A stretch of DNA of 64,000 nt, taken from NCBI GenBank assembly GCA_030432255.1, contig JAUIHS010000014.1, positions 53,670 through 117,669 of the forward strand. Direction: 5' to 3'. The notes below the pieces were generated by a model. The model worked only from the letters and a program-made list of their open reading frames with translations, was not told where the DNA came from and searched no databases. Within the stretch, counting starts at the first letter, position 1. Each line of letters begins with the position of its first letter. The DNA comes from Phycisphaerae bacterium (GTDB taxonomy: Bacteria; Planctomycetota; Phycisphaerae; Phycisphaerales; UBA1924). Below, in pieces: positions 55,166 to 64,000 of this stretch. The translations under genes and the position numbers were made by a program.

Positions 55166-56926
55166 ATGGCCAAATCAACCACTTCGGCGGTTGCCGGGAA
55201 GTCTGAATCCAGCTCTGGAAGCCGCACGACCAAGAAGAAGACGACTCGCAAGGCGGCGACGTCCGACACCAAGAGCAAGTCCGAGGACACCGCGCCCAAG
55301 GGTGGATCTCCGAAGGACAGCTCTGCCTCTTCTGAGTCGCGGTCGAGTGGTGGATCCCGTTCCGGTGGTGGTGGCCAGCAGAACTCCGGCCGTTCCGGCG
55401 CTGGCGATGGTGGTGGCCAGTCCCAGGGGCAACAGCACCAGCATCAGAACCAGGGCCAGCATCAGAATCAGGGTCAGCAGGGCGGTGGGAGCAAGAAGCG
55501 GCGCAAGAAGAAGAAGAAGCGTCCCGGCGGAGGTCAGAGCCAGCAGGGCGGTGGCTCGTCCGGCATTCCCGCAAGCGTCCTTCCCAACGATGCTGAACTT
55601 GAGCGTGAAGCAGCCGAACTCGAATCGATCGTCGGAACCAAGGCATACAAGGAGGCGAACAAGAACGCCGTCCACATCGCTGACCTCCAGCGCATGCCGA
55701 TCGAAGACCTGCACAAATTCGCCGAGGAACAGGATCTCGAAGACGTTCACAAACTCCCCAAGCAGGAACTGATCTTCCAGATCCTCAAGAAGCGTGCGGC
55801 CGAGAACGAACTCATGTTCGGGGAGGGCACCCTTGAGATCATGCCGGAGGGATATGGCTTCCTACGCAGCCCGGAGTGCAGCTACCTCGCAGCCCCTGAT
55901 GACATCTACGTCTCACCTTCCCAGATTCGCCGCATGGGTCTGCGAAAGGGTGTCGAGATCACAGGCGCCATCCGCCCGCCCCGTGAGAATGAACGCTACT
56001 TCGCACTGCTCCGCGTGGATTCGGTCAACGGCCGCGAAACCGAGATGCTCAAGACGCTCCCGATCTTCGAAGATCTCACGCCCCTGCACCCGGAGGAGAG
56101 GTACGTCCTGGAGACGGAACCCGGTGTCATCGAGACACGCGTGATCGATCTGGTGGCACCGATCGGTCGCGGCCAGCGTGGCCTGATCGTCGCTCCGCCG
56201 CGAACCGGCAAGACGGTCCTGCTTCAGCGGATGACGCGTGCGATCAGTCAGAATTTCCCGGACACGAAGATCATCGTGCTGCTCATTGACGAACGCCCCG
56301 AAGAAGTGACGGACTTCCGGCGCAACACGGCCGAGCAGGTGGAGGTCGTTGCATCGACCTTTGACGAGGATTCGTCACGTCACGTGCAGGTTGCTGAGAT
56401 GGTCATCGAGAAGGCCCGTCGCTGGGTGGAGTTCGGTGAGCACGTCGTGATCCTGCTCGATTCGATCACGCGACTCGCCCGCGCCTACAACGCCAACCAG
56501 CCGCACTCGGGCAAGATCATGACGGGTGGTATCGACTCCAATGCCCTGACCCGTCCGAAGAAGTTCTTCGGTTCGGCACGGGCGATCGAGAATGGTGGCT
56601 CGCTGACGATCCTCGGCACGGCCCTCGTCGATACCGGTTCCAAGGCGGACGAAGTGATCTTCGAAGAGTTCAAGGGAACCGGTAACTCCGAGCTGCATCT
56701 GGATCGGCGTCTTGTCGAGAAGCGCATCTATCCAGCGATCGACATCGCTGCATCTGGAACGCGGCGCGAGGAGTTGCTCCTCGATCCCAAGGAACTGGAA
56801 CTGGTCTACCGGTTGCGCAAGGTCCTCTCCGACATGAATGTCGTGGAAGCGATGGAACTGCTGAAGACGCGGCTGCAGAAGTCCAAGTCCAACGCCGAGT
56901 TCCTCATGACAATGAACCTCGGCTGA
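55166..56926 (+). CDS. rho: Transcription termination factor Rho with a low-complexity N-terminal extension
   Basis: Rho is a hexameric RNA helicase that ends transcription. The 586 residues are about 165 longer than the E. coli protein, and the excess is N-terminal. Residues 1-70 are Ser/Thr/Lys-rich. Residues 70-107 are Gly/Gln/Asn/His-rich ([17 protein letters not shown]). Residues 109-119 are a [11 protein letters not shown] block. The conserved part has Rho_N (about 172-212), the cold-shock RNA-binding domain ([26 protein letters not shown]), Walker A PPRTGKT (344-350), and [14 protein letters not shown] as Walker B. The core looks complete and active. The extension resembles prion-like linkers. 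Confidence 0.97.
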   Translation: MAKSTTSAVAGKSESSSGSRTTKKKTTRKAATSDTKSKSEDTAPKGGSPKDSSASSESRSSGGSRSGGGGQQNSGRSGAGDGGGQSQGQQHQHQNQGQHQNQGQQGGGSKKRRKKKKKRPGGGQSQQGGGSSGIPASVLPNDAELEREAAELESIVGTKAYKEANKNAVHIADLQRMPIEDLHKFAEEQDLEDVHKLPKQELIFQILKKRAAENELMFGEGTLEIMPEGYGFLRSPECSYLAAPDDIYVSPSQIRRMGLRKGVEITGAIRPPRENERYFALLRVDSVNGRETEMLKTLPIFEDLTPLHPEERYVLETEPGVIETRVIDLVAPIGRGQRGLIVAPPRTGKTVLLQRMTRAISQNFPDTKIIVLLIDERPEEVTDFRRNTAEQVEVVASTFDEDSSRHVQVAEMVIEKARRWVEFGEHVVILLDSITRLARAYNANQPHSGKIMTGGIDSNALTRPKKFFGSARAIENGGSLTILGTALVDTGSKADEVIFEEFKGTGNSELHLDRRLVEKRIYPAIDIAASGTRREELLLDPKELELVYRLRKVLSDMNVVEAMELLKTRLQKSKSNAEFLMTMNLG

Positions 56927-56943
56927 GCAGGCCTTTCGCTCAG
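56923..56943. terminator. Hairpin spanning the stops of rho and the HWE kinase gene
   Basis: CTGAGC (56923-56928) pairs with GCTCAG (56938-56943) around a nine-base loop. The left arm includes the rho stop codon and the right arm the stop of the convergent kinase gene. It could act in both directions, but the stem is only six pairs and no T tract follows. Confidence 0.35.
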
Positions 56944-59792
56944 GTTGTTGACTCGTGCCCCGAACGCATCCGCACGGATGCCACCGCGGGTGTCGGCGCG
57001 GTGTGAACCCGAGGCGAGCGCAGATCGACGAAGACCCGGTAGCGGAAGCCGGCTGATGGATACTCCAACTCAACCGTGCCGCCGAGTTCAAACTCGATCG
57101 AGTCCTTGATCAGCATCGTGCCCAGCCCCCGTCGATCCGGTTCGGAAACCACAGGGCCATTCGATTCCGTCCATGTCAGTGTCAGCGTCTCGGGGGCATC
57201 CTCGACGCCGGTAATCGTCCACTCCACCACGACCTGTCCCTCAGGAACCGACAAGGCGCCGTACTTGGCTGCGTTCGCGGCAAGTTCATGCAGTGCCATG
57301 CACAATGGTGATGCGGAACGCGCCGGAAGCAGGCAATTGGGTCCGCGGGTCGTGATGCGAGAGGACCCGGGCTCCCAGAAGGCTTCGAGCGTGAGGCGGG
57401 TCATCTCTCCGAGGTGCATGCCTCGCCAGCGGGTCTCGGCAAGCAGTGAGTGGGTTCGCAAAAGGGCATTCACGCGCCCGAGGAAGCTGACCCGGAATGC
57501 CTCGAAATTATCGATGCGCGCCGCCGTCTGGTCAGCAAGGGCGAGCACGGTGGCCAGGTTGTTCTTCACCCGGTGATTCAACTCTGCGACCATCAGCGCC
57601 TGCTGCTGATCGGCATGGGCGCGTTCCGTGACGTCAAGGATAAGTGAGAGGAACGAGATCGGATCACCGGCGTCATCGTACAGGCAGGAGTTGTACCACT
57701 CGCAATACACCACGCGTCCATCACGATCGTAGTTCCGGTTCCGCATGATGAGCGTGCCATCGCGCTTCAGGTCCAGCACACGCGTCCGGACGAGTTCGAT
57801 GTCATCATCATGAACAAAACGCCAGTCCTCGAAGGAGCGCCCGATGACCTCTTCCTCGCTCCATCCGAAGATGCGCTCGGCCTGTGGCGTCCAGCGGCGA
57901 ATCTCAAAGTTGGGAGACCACTCGACGATGCCCATGGGCGTGTTCTCGATGTGCAGGAGCAGCATCCGGTTCAGTTCGCGAAGGCGGCTCTCGGAGGTCA
58001 TCCGGTCAGTGATGTCCAGGTGTGTTCCGGAGGCGCGCAGGGGTTGACCCTCCGCATCGCGACGCACGACGCGGCCACGATCTTCGATCCAGATCCAGTC
58101 ACCGTTCTTGCAGCGCATCCGGTACTCGGACTGGTAGCTGGGCGTGCGCCCTTCAATGTGAGCCTGCCAGACTTCGAGCACCGACGGAAGATCAGCGGGA
58201 TGAATCATGGCCAGCCGTGATTCAAACGTGTGTCCGACTTCATCGACGTCGTATCCGAGCATGGTCGCCCAGCGCTCATCGATGTAGACACGATTGCCTG
58301 GGAAGTCCGCGTCCCAGATTCCCAGGGAGGTGCCCTCCAGCGCAAGCGAAAACCGCTCCCGGCTGTTCTGCAGTTCCTCCTCGACACGCAATCGGTTGAT
58401 GGCGATGCCGGCGATGTTGGCGGCATGCTCGAGATTCTCCAGTTCCACGGTGCTGGGCAGACCCGGCTCGGGGCTGTACGTGGAGATGGTCCCGAGAACG
58501 CTTCCATCCGGTGATCGAATCGGATGAGACCAGCAACTGCGGATCTCGTACTGCCGGGCAACGTCCAACAGCGGGACCCATCGATCGTCCTTCAGCACAT
58601 CCTCGACGCAGACCACCATGTTGCACAGCACCGCCCGGCCGCAGCAGCCGGACTCTTCATTGACCGGGAAGTCGGTCAGGAGTTCCGAGAAGCCCGGTAG
58701 GGACGGTGCCGCGAGGCAGTTCAGCACCATCTTCTCGGGGTCGAACAACTGGATCGAAGCACGTGAGCCAGGCATCTGGCGTTCGACAAGTTCGACCACC
58801 GAGCCGAGGACCTGATCCATGTTCCGGCCCAGCGACAGGAACTTGAGCGTTCTGATCTCGTCCGTCCGGACTTGCTCAAGCTGGGTGCGTGCTGCGGTCT
58901 CAAGCACGATGGTGACAAGGTCGGCAATCGACGCCACGAATTCCTGCTCTTCAAGCGACCAGGTCCGCGCCGGACCGACATGCTCGAAGCAGAGAACACC
59001 GGCAAGTCGACCCTGCCGTCGAACAGGTGCATCCAGCATCGAAGTGATGCCGAGCGGTTCGGCATACGTCTCCGAGAACTCCGAGGTTCTCGGGTCCGTG
59101 AAGACGTCGTGGGCTGGAATCGTGTACGCCTTGTCCATCGCCTCAAAGTAGCGGGGGGCCAGCGAGGTATCGAGGGTGACACCGGGGGCGTAGCTGCGCG
59201 AACTGAGCACGAAGATCTCATCACAGGCCAATTCAGTGTGCGTGTCATTGAGTCGCCAGAACGCGGCGCGCTCAACCTGCAGCGTCTCGGCCGCCGTCTC
59301 AAGGATGAGGCGCAGCGAGTGGCGAATGTCATCCGAGCTTGTTCGCTCAAGTCCGACCAGGACCGCCTGATGCTCCAACAGCAGTTTGCGCGAGCGTGCA
59401 GAGCGATGCTGCACGGTCACATCGCGCACGATCGTGATGATGCGGTCGCCTGAACGCGCCAACCGAGCTTCGTAGTAGAAGGTCTCCCCGTCGCGAATGT
59501 GACGGTAGATCACGGTCTGGGGTTCGCCCGTCCGGGCGACATGCTCGAAGGGCTCGCGGACCGCCGCGAGAATGGCAGGCGGAAGCACCTCGTCCATCAT
59601 CCGACCGATGAACTCCGAAGGCTTCGAGAGCAGCGGATACCCGGTGCACTCCTTGCAGTCGATGTAGCGCCCCTCGAGATCCTGGAAAAAGACAAGGTCC
59701 GGGATGGCCTCAAGGAGGGCACGGCTCAGTGAGTGGTCACTGTCCTGCTCACGCGGTCCGTCTGCCGGTGTCCTGGCGTCATCGTCGACCAT
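56940..59792 (-). CDS. Multi-sensor PAS/GAF histidine kinase of the HWE/HisKA_2 type
   Basis: The 950 residues contain, in order, a PAS domain (about 22-130: LLEAIPDLVFFQDLEGRYIDCK), a GAF domain (about 150-315), a second GAF (about 340-480), then two PAS/PAC domains (about 490-625 and 630-745: GIWDADFPGNRVYID, SEYRMRCKNGDWIWIEDRGR). The kinase core has the phospho-acceptor His in ELNHRVKNNLATVLALADQT, typical of HWE/HisKA_2 kinases, and the ATP part ALHELAANAAKYGALS and RRGLGTMLIKDSI. There is no membrane segment, so it is a soluble sensor. It lies four bases after a DUF2238 membrane-protein gene, so the two are co-transcribed. No response regulator is adjacent. Confidence 0.93.
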   Translation of the reverse strand: MVDDDARTPADGPREQDSDHSLSRALLEAIPDLVFFQDLEGRYIDCKECTGYPLLSKPSEFIGRMMDEVLPPAILAAVREPFEHVARTGEPQTVIYRHIRDGETFYYEARLARSGDRIITIVRDVTVQHRSARSRKLLLEHQAVLVGLERTSSDDIRHSLRLILETAAETLQVERAAFWRLNDTHTELACDEIFVLSSRSYAPGVTLDTSLAPRYFEAMDKAYTIPAHDVFTDPRTSEFSETYAEPLGITSMLDAPVRRQGRLAGVLCFEHVGPARTWSLEEQEFVASIADLVTIVLETAARTQLEQVRTDEIRTLKFLSLGRNMDQVLGSVVELVERQMPGSRASIQLFDPEKMVLNCLAAPSLPGFSELLTDFPVNEESGCCGRAVLCNMVVCVEDVLKDDRWVPLLDVARQYEIRSCWSHPIRSPDGSVLGTISTYSPEPGLPSTVELENLEHAANIAGIAINRLRVEEELQNSRERFSLALEGTSLGIWDADFPGNRVYIDERWATMLGYDVDEVGHTFESRLAMIHPADLPSVLEVWQAHIEGRTPSYQSEYRMRCKNGDWIWIEDRGRVVRRDAEGQPLRASGTHLDITDRMTSESRLRELNRMLLLHIENTPMGIVEWSPNFEIRRWTPQAERIFGWSEEEVIGRSFEDWRFVHDDDIELVRTRVLDLKRDGTLIMRNRNYDRDGRVVYCEWYNSCLYDDAGDPISFLSLILDVTERAHADQQQALMVAELNHRVKNNLATVLALADQTAARIDNFEAFRVSFLGRVNALLRTHSLLAETRWRGMHLGEMTRLTLEAFWEPGSSRITTRGPNCLLPARSASPLCMALHELAANAAKYGALSVPEGQVVVEWTITGVEDAPETLTLTWTESNGPVVSEPDRRGLGTMLIKDSIEFELGGTVELEYPSAGFRYRVFVDLRSPRVHTAPTPAVASVRMRSGHESTT

Positions 59793-59796
59793 GGAA

Positions 59797-60459
59797 TCAA
59801 GAGTATACCGCCCGCCGCCGCGTTCCGAGCAGACGAATCAGGACAGCCGAACAGGTGCAGCCGATCAGGTTGGCAACCAGGTCCCAGCCCGTGTTGACGT
59901 AACCACCTACGTTCGTCGTCGTCACTCGGGTCGCGGCGAACTCGACAATCTCGTTCAGGCATCCGAGGCCACACCCTCCGAGCAGGGCCAGGAAGAGGGC
60001 GCCGAAGCCGGGGCGTCCGTTTCGGAATGCCCCCGACCCCGCCACACTCAGGAGCCCTTCCCAGCACAGCCAGGTTGCTGTTCCGAATCCGTAGGCATGA
60101 ACCACGTGGTCGTACTTCAGTCCACCGTCTCCGATGGGAATGATCCACCAACTGTACAGCACTCGGATGTCACCATTGATCGGCCAGCTCTCCGGGACGG
60201 GAACGAGCCCGCCGGCCATGTGCAGCATGGCCCACACGCCCAGCGCAGTCAGCAGCGGCGTACTCAGTCGGATGCGCCAGTGGACGACGCCAATCGCCAG
60301 GCAGAGAAGCAGTACGACTCCGATGTACAGCAGGAACTCGGTGTTCCCGCTCCGCAATGCCAGCAACGTCGCAGCCGCGAGCCCCACTCCGGTTCCGGCC
60401 CCTGCCGTCAGGACGCCGGTCGTCAGCCGTGGTGATCGCAGTTGATTCGTCGACTCCAT
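59797..60459 (-). CDS. DUF2238/YjdF-type membrane protein
   Basis: I start at MESTNQLRSP, the ATG ending at 60459, giving 220 residues with about six hydrophobic segments. The motifs fit the YjdF/DUF2238 family: LHMAGGLVPVPESWPINGDIRVLYSWWIIPIG, YDHVVHAYGFGTATWLCWE, CLNEIVEFAATRV and NTGWDLVANLIGCT. The conserved Asp, His and Glu residues lie at membrane edges and suggest metal or ligand handling, but the function is unknown. Its stop is four bases before the HWE kinase start. Confidence 0.82.
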   Translation of the reverse strand: MESTNQLRSPRLTTGVLTAGAGTGVGLAAATLLALRSGNTEFLLYIGVVLLLCLAIGVVHWRIRLSTPLLTALGVWAMLHMAGGLVPVPESWPINGDIRVLYSWWIIPIGDGGLKYDHVVHAYGFGTATWLCWEGLLSVAGSGAFRNGRPGFGALFLALLGGCGLGCLNEIVEFAATRVTTTNVGGYVNTGWDLVANLIGCTCSAVLIRLLGTRRRAVYS

Positions 60460-60612
60460 GTCCAGCAGGATAGCCCGGGGAGGTGAGTCATCGGACGTCA
60501 AGTTGGGCAAGCTCCCGACAAATTCACCACGGACCCGCCGGGAATCTGCAAGAAAGTCGGCTCGCGGCATGCATACTGGATTGAGGATCACCTACTCACG
60601 GAGCCACCTCTC

Positions 60613-61947
60613 ATGCATCATGCCGCATCATCGACCTTCGCCGCGCTGCTCGCCGCGGCATTCACATCGATCGCCTCCGGCCAGTTGGCGATCTGGGAGA
60701 ACACGGGGACCGGTGATTGGTTCAACCCCTCCAACTGGTCCGACGGTGTACCTGTCGCAGGCGATACGGTCTGGATCCATAACGGCGGAACAGTCGAGAT
60801 CACGGGTGGAGCAACCGAAACCTGTGGGATGGTGGTGATCGGACAGACTGGCGCATCGACCGGGTCCCTGGTCATGACGGGCGGGACGATCAACGCTGAT
60901 CACCTTCAGTTTGCGAATGGCGAGCCCGGATACGGCGACATCACCGGCGCATCATCCGTCATCAATGTGGAAACACTTGTCCTCAATTCCGCGTACTCCG
61001 AGGTCAACTTCGCGGACGGCACCATCAACGCCAGTATTTATGTCGCGAGCGGATGGGCCGCGGATTGCACGTTCTCTCATGACAGCGGCACGATCAACAC
61101 GCCGCTGGTCATCGTCGGAAACATCTTTTCCGGAGATGGTCACTACAACCTGATGGACGGTGAGATCAACACCGGAGAGATCAGGATCGGCTCCACCGGA
61201 ATCGGAGAATTCTCCCAGTACGGAGGTGAGATCAATACCGACCTGCTTTACATCGGAACCTCTTTCGGTGGTCAGGGCGAGTACCTCCTGCTCGGCGGGA
61301 CGCTCAATGCGCTCGCTGTCCGGCGCAACGCGATGGCTGCGTTGTCCGTATTCAACTTCATGGACGGTGTGCTCAATGTCGGGACGTTCGGCATGTTCGT
61401 CTCCATGGATCTTACATGTCAGGGCGGAACGCTGGTGCCCGGCGGGATCGGCAGCATCGGAACCTCAACAGTCAACGGCACCCTCGATCTTCAACTCCCC
61501 GCCACGCTGGCCGTGGATGTGAACGGATCAGTCGACGCGGATCAGGTCGTCGTCAATGACGATGTCATTCTCAAGGGTGCTCTTGATGTCAACCTGCTCG
61601 CTGCACCTGCGACGACCAGCAGTTTCGTCGTGGTTGACCATCAGGATGCCGGCCCAATCCTGGGCACGTTTGACGGCATCCTTGAAGGCGGTACGGTCGC
61701 GGCATCATTCGGAGGTTCGTCCTACAACTTTGCGGTGTCGTACGTCGGAGGCGACGGGAACGATGTTGTCATCGGTGCCTGCTTCGGTGATGCCACGGGT
61801 GATGGCAGCATCGACTTCGATGATCTGAACCTCGTCCTCATCAACTGGGGTGGCCCCGGACCGGATGGCGATCTTGACGGCAGCGGCCTCGTGGACTTCG
61901 ATGATCTGAACCTCGTGCTGAGCCTCTGGGACACGTCCTGCGTCTGA
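60613..61947 (+). CDS. Exported beta-helix-like protein with dockerin
   Basis: The 444 residues begin with a signal peptide (HHAASSTFAALLAAAFTSIASGQ) and the DWFNPSNWSDGVPVAGDTVWI segment common to planctomycete autotransporter-like passenger proteins. The middle repeats short beta units with G-x-I-N (MTGGTINADHL, SGTINTPLVIVG, DGEINTGEIRIG, GGEINTDLLYIG), which suggest a right-handed beta-helix. The end has two dockerin-like repeats: GDATGDGSIDFDDLNLVLINWGG and the second with DLDGSGLVDFDDLNLVL. It is probably surface-attached; target unknown. It is divergent from the DUF2238 gene. Confidence 0.85.
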   Translation: MHHAASSTFAALLAAAFTSIASGQLAIWENTGTGDWFNPSNWSDGVPVAGDTVWIHNGGTVEITGGATETCGMVVIGQTGASTGSLVMTGGTINADHLQFANGEPGYGDITGASSVINVETLVLNSAYSEVNFADGTINASIYVASGWAADCTFSHDSGTINTPLVIVGNIFSGDGHYNLMDGEINTGEIRIGSTGIGEFSQYGGEINTDLLYIGTSFGGQGEYLLLGGTLNALAVRRNAMAALSVFNFMDGVLNVGTFGMFVSMDLTCQGGTLVPGGIGSIGTSTVNGTLDLQLPATLAVDVNGSVDADQVVVNDDVILKGALDVNLLAAPATTSSFVVVDHQDAGPILGTFDGILEGGTVAASFGGSSYNFAVSYVGGDGNDVVIGACFGDATGDGSIDFDDLNLVLINWGGPGPDGDLDGSGLVDFDDLNLVLSLWDTSCV

Positions 61948-61989
61948 GCCCACGGTCGCTTCGACGCCCATGCTCCCTATACTCGCGGC

Positions 61990-62940
61990 ATGCACAACAT
62001 CAGCCACCTCCGGGACCGCCTCCTCGACGCAGCGATCAGTTCGTGTCATCCGCTCCTTCGTGAGTGGGTGCCGCCGGAGCGGCTTCGTGAGAATCTGGGG
62101 CAGGAGATCGGGACGGATCTGCGACGCCATACCGAGCCGGACTTTGCGCAGGCCTGCCACGATGCACTTGCCATTCCCGGCCGCGAACCGGACGACTACC
62201 GACAGCGGTGCCTGGAACTGGATGGTGAAGTGATCATCGCAGACATCGCCTTCCTCGGCGGGGATGTCAGCCGTCCCTTCGTCAACGTCACGCATCGGAC
62301 CCTTCCGATCGATGACGCCACCGTGCGCCAGGTCGTGTGTGATCGTGTCGCTCAGGAGTTCGCCTGCTTCCGACCACAGCGTGTCAGTGTGCCGCAGGCA
62401 TCACACCTGCCGTATCAGTTCGTCGACTGCGAACAGGACATGCGCCTGCTCGCCGCTCCGCTCGCCGTCATCCGGGCAACGGACATCGAAGTGGATCGCC
62501 TGCACATCAGGCAGGCAACCGACCTGTCCTGGTACGACACCTACGCGCTGGAGTACGAAGAGATGCGGCGGGCACGTCCCAACGTACGTGATGTCGCTCA
62601 CCCGGAGTCACGAGAGTCGCTGCAGGAGTTGCTCGATCTCGATGGTGTCTTCGAAGTGATGATCGACGACGAATGGGCCGGGATATACGCAGTCCGACCC
62701 ACCATGTACGCCGGGATGGATGGCCTGCTGGTCCATGAGATACTTCTCGCCGCGGCGGCCCGCGGGCAGGGTCTTGGTCCTGCCATTCACGTGCTGCATG
62801 CGCGCAGGTCAACCCGCCCCGACTCGGAATGTGTCATGGGGACCATCGGGGCCGTGAATGGTGCTTCGTTGCGGGCCGCGAAACACGCGGGGCGCGTGGA
62901 TCTTGGCGGGAACTACTGGGTCGACATTCCGGTCACCTGA
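61990..62940 (+). CDS. GNAT-like acetyltransferase-domain protein
   Basis: The 316-residue protein has no signal peptide. The C-terminal third resembles a GNAT fold: VFEVMIDDEWAGIYAV as the beta-hairpin, then LLVHEILLAAAARGQGLGPAIHVLHARRS, whose ARGQGLGPA matches the acetyl-CoA loop (R/Q-x-x-G-x-G/A), and GTIGAVNGASLRAAKHAGRVDLG as the terminal helix. The first 170 residues are not recognised; they contain FLGGDVSRPFVNVTHRTL and many His/Arg. The acceptor is unknown. Confidence 0.7.
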   Translation: MHNISHLRDRLLDAAISSCHPLLREWVPPERLRENLGQEIGTDLRRHTEPDFAQACHDALAIPGREPDDYRQRCLELDGEVIIADIAFLGGDVSRPFVNVTHRTLPIDDATVRQVVCDRVAQEFACFRPQRVSVPQASHLPYQFVDCEQDMRLLAAPLAVIRATDIEVDRLHIRQATDLSWYDTYALEYEEMRRARPNVRDVAHPESRESLQELLDLDGVFEVMIDDEWAGIYAVRPTMYAGMDGLLVHEILLAAAARGQGLGPAIHVLHARRSTRPDSECVMGTIGAVNGASLRAAKHAGRVDLGGNYWVDIPVT

Positions 62941-62958
62941 GAGTCGGTCGGTCGGAGT

Positions 62959-63489
62959 TCAGCGCCGCCGCCGGGCTATCAGTGCCGCGATGCCGAAGAT
63001 GGCGGCACCGCCCGGAGTGGGGATGCTGTTGACATCGTCGATCGCGAACGTGCCGAAGTTCACCTCCGGTGTACCCTGCAGCGGCGCAGTGGGAATGACG
63101 GTGAAGTTGGTGGCGCCACCGAGATCCACCTCGACCCACACGCCGGGAGTGAGTGTCACCGCAACGCCTGTTCCGGAGAAGGCGACCGATGTCGCCGGGA
63201 TGTTTGACCAAGCCGTGATCCAGAGCGTATCGATGCCGACCCCGGTGTACTGCAGTCGGCGATTTCGATCGTTGAACATGGACGTATTACCACCGGGCGT
63301 GTGATTGACCAGGTTCGTGAACTCGACGTTCCCATCCGTTCCATCACCGGTGTCGGGTGCTCCAAGCCATTGAAAGCCCAGCGCATTGCATTCCGGATCC
63401 GCACCATTTTCAAAGTCGCACATGGCACCCAGTGCCAGCGGCGTCATGCTCAGGACACCAACAGCGGTCAATGCAGAGATACGATTCAT
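62959..63489 (-). CDS. Small exported protein with PEP-CTERM-like tail
   Basis: The start at the ATG ending at 63489 has GGAGAGGAGAG before it and encodes a signal peptide (MNRISALTAVGVLSMTPLALGA). The 176 residues are beta-rich (FTNLVNHTPGGNTSMFND, SVAFSGTGVAVTLTPGVWVEVDLGG) with two Cys near the N-terminus, and end SIPTPGG, a hydrophobic stretch and ARRRR, a PEP-CTERM-like signal. The length and content fit a choice-of-anchor type exported domain. Function unknown. It is convergent with the GNAT-like gene. Confidence 0.82.
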   Translation of the reverse strand: MNRISALTAVGVLSMTPLALGAMCDFENGADPECNALGFQWLGAPDTGDGTDGNVEFTNLVNHTPGGNTSMFNDRNRRLQYTGVGIDTLWITAWSNIPATSVAFSGTGVAVTLTPGVWVEVDLGGATNFTVIPTAPLQGTPEVNFGTFAIDDVNSIPTPGGAAIFGIAALIARRRR

Positions 63490-63664
63490 CCAACTCTCCT
63501 CTCCGGGTCCGGTCGACCCTTGTGCCTTGACTTCCAGGCTAGCCGAGCAGCGGGTCCGGAGACAGGAAAATCGGAAGGGGGCGCATGCCGGGGTTCGCAT
63601 TAGCCGACGCAAGTCCCATAACCGGAGATTCCAATCGGAAGACGTTGCCGTACACTGCGTCTCA

Positions 63665-64000
63665 TGACTGACGATGAGTCCACGCATGACATCCAGCCGA
63701 CCGGACCGGATGAAGTGGCGACTTCCTCTGTGGGCGGCCCCCGGGCGGCCATCGTGACATTCAACCCTGGCGACCGCATTGCCGGCTTCACCGTCGTCGA
63801 CTTCATCGGCGTCGGCGGGATGGGCGCGGTGTATCGAGCCACCCAGGCGGCTCCATCCCGTGAGGTGGCGCTCAAGATCATTCGTGCCGGTGCGCTGTCG
63901 CCGCAGTTGCTCCGTCGCTTCGAGTTCGAAGTTGAGATTCTCGGCCGATTGCAGCACCCCGGCATCGCCCAGATCTACGAGGCTGGCGCCAATCCGACGG
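63665..64000 (+). CDS. Ser/Thr protein kinase, 3' end outside the window
   Basis: The frame starts with ATG at 63665 and stays open to the window end, giving 112 residues. The glycine loop IGVGGMGAVYRAT and the Lys of REVALKIIRAG are visible, followed by LLRRFEFEVEILGRLQHPGIAQIYEAG. This last stretch is almost identical to that of the kinase-TPR protein at 41862-44837, so it probably belongs to the same family with a membrane segment and TPR domain beyond the window. No sigma gene lies directly upstream here. Confidence 0.85.

Overview
The window reads as GC-rich chromosomal DNA from a planctomycete, most likely class Phycisphaerae. Four lines of sequence evidence support this. First, several secreted proteins end in paired dockerin-like repeats (GDxNxDGxVxFxDLxxLLxxWG). 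Second, others end in a short VPxPG, hydrophobic, RRRR tail of PEP-CTERM type. Third, an ECF sigma factor overlaps a Ser/Thr kinase with TPR repeats, a pairing common in Planctomycetota. Fourth, a zinc-ribbon membrane protein begins CxxCGYDLRG. No rRNA, CRISPR array or intact mobile element was seen.

Layout. 1-2.7 kb: a HEAT-like gene cut by the left edge and a secreted dockerin protein. 2.8-7.6 kb: a non-homologous end-joining locus, with ligD and a BRCT-MerR-TPR fusion on the minus strand and ku divergent on the plus strand. 7.6-12.5 kb: a minus-strand operon of three PEP-CTERM proteins (HAF/C39 peptidase-like, PD40 propeller, NxxGxxxAF repeats). 12.9-16.8 kb: a large secreted hydrolase split by a frameshift near 15888. 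16.9-18.4 kb: a protein with homologous HTH domains at both ends. 18.4-24.4 kb: trpC, a CPBP protease, two zinc-ribbon membrane proteins coupled to purQ, and trpB. 24.4-26.4 kb: a 3D-domain cell-wall protein and a long gene-poor stretch holding tandem heptamers, a pyrimidine tract and a strong intrinsic terminator.

26.4-34 kb: a redox cluster made of a four-cluster ferredoxin fused to an NrfD-type membrane anchor, a molybdopterin oxidoreductase and a flavin-halogenase-like enzyme, followed by a convergent TPR-sulfotransferase. 34-41 kb: an MscS-family channel with CorA, then a two-component system. 41-45 kb: ECF sigma plus kinase-TPR. 45-52 kb: DUF378, a PrcB-like lipoprotein-size protein, a large vWA/calcium-loop/dockerin protein, a propeller kinase and tRNA-Gly(CCC). 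52-57 kb: a decayed MBL-fold gene, a secreted six-repeat protein, coaE and rho with a long low-complexity N-terminus. 57-64 kb: an HWE sensor kinase with a DUF2238 membrane protein, a dockerin protein, a GNAT-like protein, a PEP-CTERM protein, and a kinase cut by the right edge.

The best candidates for undescribed biology are the BRCT-MerR-TPR protein in the end-joining locus, the molybdoenzyme/halogenase-like cluster, and the double-HTH regulator. All functional calls come from reading motifs; no database search was run.
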